64,000 bases of DNA, taken from NCBI RefSeq assembly GCF_029853675.1, contig NZ_CP122539.1:1941001-2005000 (forward strand). The letters run 5' to 3'. Every line of letters starts with the position of its first letter. Position 1 is the stretch's first letter. The notes under the pieces are model-generated. The model did no database searches, was not told the DNA's origin, and worked only from the letters and a program-made list of their open reading frames with translations. Both the position numbers and the translations under genes were made by a program. The DNA comes from Tenacibaculum tangerinum. GTDB lineage: Bacteria > Bacteroidota > Bacteroidia > Flavobacteriales > Flavobacteriaceae. Shown piece by piece: positions 61,599 to 64,000 of the stretch.

Positions 61599-62704
61599 TA
61601 CAAAGCAAAAACAGCAAATGAAATAAATACAAAAGCCATAGCACCTAATATAAAAAACAAGGTATTTGCTATGCAGTATTTTATAAATGTTTTAAAATAC
61701 CCCTGATTATAAAATTTTTTCATAGCAATGAATAGATAAATCATAAACAGAAGTAGAAAAATGTTTGTTGTGTAATTACTATCTCCAATAAAATCTAGAA
61801 TATAAAAAATTGAAATCAGTATAAAAAAAACTGTTTGTGTATGAAAAACAAATACCAAATGTTCTATGTAGGTAAACTTTCTTCTAAAATACAAAAGCTT
61901 TAACGATAATGTAAACAGCGGAAGCAATATAAACAAAGCTACTGATGAGTATGATAAAAACTGCTTTACTAATGCCTTTTGAGTTTCTGTTTTTGAAAAA
62001 AAACTATTTATTAATTCAGTTCGAGAATACCAAAACCTATTAGAAAATGTTTTTTTAATTTGTAAGCTATCTAATGCGTCATTTACAGGTACTTCTGGGT
62101 ATTCTTTTTGAAAAGTAAGCATCCTGTTTATTTTTATTTCTTTACCAGCAACATTTAAAAAAGGTTTTTTATTTTTTATTATTGAATCGATATTCACTAC
62201 AGAATCTAGTTCATTGGCGGTTAGTGTAGAATCTATTTTTTTGTTTTTTAACTCGTCTAATACAATCGCTGCAACAGAATCTTTTTTACTATCGTAAAAA
62301 GCATCTTGTACTCCTAAAATGGCAGCGTTAGCATTCTGTTTTTTATCGTTATTTAAGTTTTTAAAATCGTTGTAACTATCAGTTAAATTAACGATTAAAA
62401 AGAAAATTACAGAAGTAGTGATATAAAAACGGAATGGGTTGGTATACCTGCTTCTTTTTCCATCAATATAATTTTTCGAAACTGTTCCAGGACTTATAAT
62501 TAAAGGAATTAATGTTTTCCAAAATTTAGCATCCCATGAAAAAAAACCTGCAAATACTTCACGAATAAAACTACCAAAGGTTATTTTTTTACCTTTATTT
62601 TTTTGACCGCATTCTGGACAGAATTTTTCGTTATGTGTAAAAGGATATCCACAGTTTAAACAGCTAGCGTCTTTGACAACTACTATAGTATTTTTCTTTG
62701 TCAT
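61595..62704 (-). CDS. DUF3667 family membrane protein with zinc-ribbon head
   Basis: This 369-aa protein has a zinc-ribbon-like start, DASCLNCGYPFTHNEKFCPE with CxxC...CxxC. The DUF3667 signature IREVFAGFFSWDAKFWKTL follows, then PGTVSKNYIDGKRSRYTNPF and RFYITTSVIFFLIVNL. A soluble insertion (about 115-225) and three or four further membrane segments complete it. The function is unknown. Its start overlaps the apaG stop by one base (TAATG), so the two are coupled. Its stop overlaps the convergent NRDE stop by 4 bp. Confidence 0.9.
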   Translation of the reverse strand: MTKKNTIVVVKDASCLNCGYPFTHNEKFCPECGQKNKGKKITFGSFIREVFAGFFSWDAKFWKTLIPLIISPGTVSKNYIDGKRSRYTNPFRFYITTSVIFFLIVNLTDSYNDFKNLNNDKKQNANAAILGVQDAFYDSKKDSVAAIVLDELKNKKIDSTLTANELDSVVNIDSIIKNKKPFLNVAGKEIKINRMLTFQKEYPEVPVNDALDSLQIKKTFSNRFWYSRTELINSFFSKTETQKALVKQFLSYSSVALFILLPLFTLSLKLLYFRRKFTYIEHLVFVFHTQTVFFILISIFYILDFIGDSNYTTNIFLLLFMIYLFIAMKKFYNQGYFKTFIKYCIANTLFFILGAMAFVFISFAVFALY

Positions 62705-63090
62705 TAGTTTAAAGTAGGAGTAGTAGTTAGTTGAAAAGTTGGAATAATTACTAAAAACTCTTCAAGAGTTTCAGTATTTATCATTTTATAGTTCCCTCCC
62801 ATAGCACCCGTAGTAGATAATAAAAAACAGTTAGATCGATAATTGTAAATATCATTGGGTTGTAAGATTGGTGTTTCGCCAACAACCCCTTCTCCTTCTA
62901 CATACTCTATATCGTTCAAAGCATCGAAAATAACCCAAAATCGCTCTAAGAGTTGTACGGTGTCTTTAGAGTTGTTTTCTATAGAAATAAAATAACTAAA
63001 AGCATTATATTGCTGTTCTCCTCTGTAAACAGCTCCCAAAAAAGAGGTTTTTACAGAAATTTTTATGCCTTTTGTTACTTGTTGAAACAT
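62704..63090 (-). CDS. apaG: ApaG/CorD-type protein (Co2+/Mg2+ efflux-associated)
   Basis: This 128-aa protein shows the ApaG pattern: TKGIKISVKTSFLGAVYRGE, NAFSYFISIENNSKDTVQLL, RFWVIFDALNDIEYVEGEG and VVGETPILQPNDIYNYRSNC, then TTGAMGGNYKMINTETLEEF. It has an Fn3-like beta fold, and in enterobacteria it affects cobalt and magnesium efflux and Ap4A levels. It is co-translated with DUF3667. Confidence 0.94.
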   Translation of the reverse strand: MFQQVTKGIKISVKTSFLGAVYRGEQQYNAFSYFISIENNSKDTVQLLERFWVIFDALNDIEYVEGEGVVGETPILQPNDIYNYRSNCFLLSTTGAMGGNYKMINTETLEEFLVIIPTFQLTTTPTLN

Positions 63091-63142
63091 ACGCTAAAGA
63101 TAACTCTTTTTCGGTTTTTAAACAACGTTTCTTCTAGCACCG

Positions 63143-64000
63143 CTATCTATTTTGGTTAAAAAAACCATAGCCTACTCCAACTACTCTATCGTAAATACCA
63201 CCAAAAGGTCGGTAATATACGATAGCAGTATACTCATTTTCAGTTTGATAAAAAGAACCGTCAATCTCGTGTAAATTAATATTATTGTTACGATCTAAGG
63301 TAACATAACTGTAGTTATAGAAGCCTTGTTTAAAAGGTATAACGGCTTTATAAATCTGCTGCGACGCATCATAAGTCATTCGATTTTCTTCAGAAAGCTG
63401 GTAGTTGTTAAAAGCACCATAAACAAAAACATCTTTGTTTTCGTAAGGCTCGAAAGCATCTAATGAAAAATGAACTAGCGAATAGTCGGCTTCAGTATCG
63501 TCTTGATTATAGGCAACATTACGCTCAGTTGTTCTCACCACAAACTGTCCGTTGATATCAGGATTGTAGGTATATGTTTTCTCTGCTCTAGGCTCATCAG
63601 TATAAAGATAACTGTGATACACCTCTTTTTCTTCAACTCTGGCAACATTTAAACTAGCATTTCTAATAAACTTAGTATCGAAATTTAAAAACTCATTCCC
63701 ACCCCAAAAGTTGGTTTTCACAGTGTGATTGTACAATAACTGCTGAGGCTTTATAAAAACAGGTTCAAGGTTTGTAATAGCCGTATTCCAGTTATGATTT
63801 TGAAAAAGGGAAACATGAACTTCTTGGGTAGGGATATTTATTTGAAGTGTTGGGTGATTTACAATAAACTGCACCGTTTGTTGTCGGTTGGCTGTTGATG
63901 CATCTCTACTATTAAAAACAGCAACACCAACGGCGGTAATGTCTTCATAAAAAACACAGCGTCTGGTAAAAACCACTTCATACTCTTCATTAATAACTGA
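63143..64000 (-). CDS. DUF5103 / type IX secretion plug-family protein, partial
   Basis: The frame is open from the right edge to the stop at 63143-63145. The N-terminus lies outside, so about 285 C-terminal residues are visible. Features include FVKPQQLLYNHTVKTNFW-like and NEFLNFDTKFIRNASLNVAR segments, VHFSLDAFEPYENKDVFVYG, YKAVIPFKQGFYNYSYVTLD and IVYYRPFGGIYDRVVGVGYG. These are typical of DUF5103 proteins, which include a plug of the SprA translocon in the type IX secretion system. I infer that role from the family. Confidence 0.85.
   Translation of the reverse strand, partial: SVINEEYEVVFTRRCVFYEDITAVGVAVFNSRDASTANRQQTVQFIVNHPTLQINIPTQEVHVSLFQNHNWNTAITNLEPVFIKPQQLLYNHTVKTNFWGGNEFLNFDTKFIRNASLNVARVEEKEVYHSYLYTDEPRAEKTYTYNPDINGQFVVRTTERNVAYNQDDTEADYSLVHFSLDAFEPYENKDVFVYGAFNNYQLSEENRMTYDASQQIYKAVIPFKQGFYNYSYVTLDRNNNINLHEIDGSFYQTENEYTAIVYYRPFGGIYDRVVGVGYGFFNQNR

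Overview
The window looks like chromosome of a low-GC marine-type Flavobacteriaceae bacterium (Bacteroidota). I infer this from a GldA-type ABC ATPase, a type IX secretion plug-family protein (DUF5103), a CarboxypepD_reg/DUF5686 outer-membrane protein, DUF3667, DUF5908 and DUF4255 proteins, and several TAnnTTTG-type -7 promoter elements. A Tenacibaculum/Polaribacter-like genus is plausible but not proven. No rRNA, tRNA, CRISPR array, transposase or integrase was seen.

Region 1 (1-24950, all minus strand) is an extracellular contractile injection system (eCIS; Afp/PVC/MAC-type) operon that runs off the left edge. In transcription order it encodes an Afp16-like DUF4255 terminator, an unknown Asn/Gly-rich protein, one enlarged sheath protein, two tube proteins, a 53-aa DUF5908 protein, an Afp7-like LysM protein, a VgrG/Afp8 spike, a PAAR tip, a gp25 baseplate protein, Afp11- and Afp12-like baseplate proteins, a 1717-aa protein with Ig/PKD-like repeats, and a tape-measure protein. 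The apparent payload module follows: an astacin-type metalloprotease, a small membrane protein, a DUF4157 protein ending in an aspzincin (M35-like) metalloprotease, and the start of a second DUF4157 protein. Neither protease has a signal peptide, so delivery by the particle is the natural reading. The AAA+ ATPase and tail-fibre genes are not in the window and may lie to the left.

Region 2 (25199-34034) is core metabolism: gldA, a GNAT acetyltransferase, folA and thyA around a small conserved-looking ORF, a lipocalin-CNT nucleoside transporter, a DUF151 nuclease-family protein, etfA and etfB, and pdhB on plus. Region 3 (34051-39731, plus) holds a frameshifted DUF5686 gene, soluble inorganic pyrophosphatase and a membrane pyrophosphatase. 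Region 4 (39788-44393, minus) is a tightly overlapping 5-oxoprolinase operon (pxpA, pxpB, pxpC) with an Nramp-like transporter that has lost the canonical metal-binding motifs, plus a DUF2891 lipoprotein. Region 5 (44470-51554, plus) has pabB, a lipoprotein, a monoacylglycerol-lipase-like hydrolase, tilS, dsbD and two small genes.

Region 6 (51610-59110) contains a thioesterase pseudogene with two in-frame stops behind a NusG-like antiterminator with a structured leader, which may be a relic of a lost biosynthetic cluster. It also contains comM, an MFS-VOC gene pair preceded by a 22-codon ORF and an intrinsic hairpin (possible attenuator), a cyclase-family gene and hemW. Region 7 (59153-64000) has pruA, an NRDE protein, DUF3667, apaG and the partial DUF5103 gene at the right edge.
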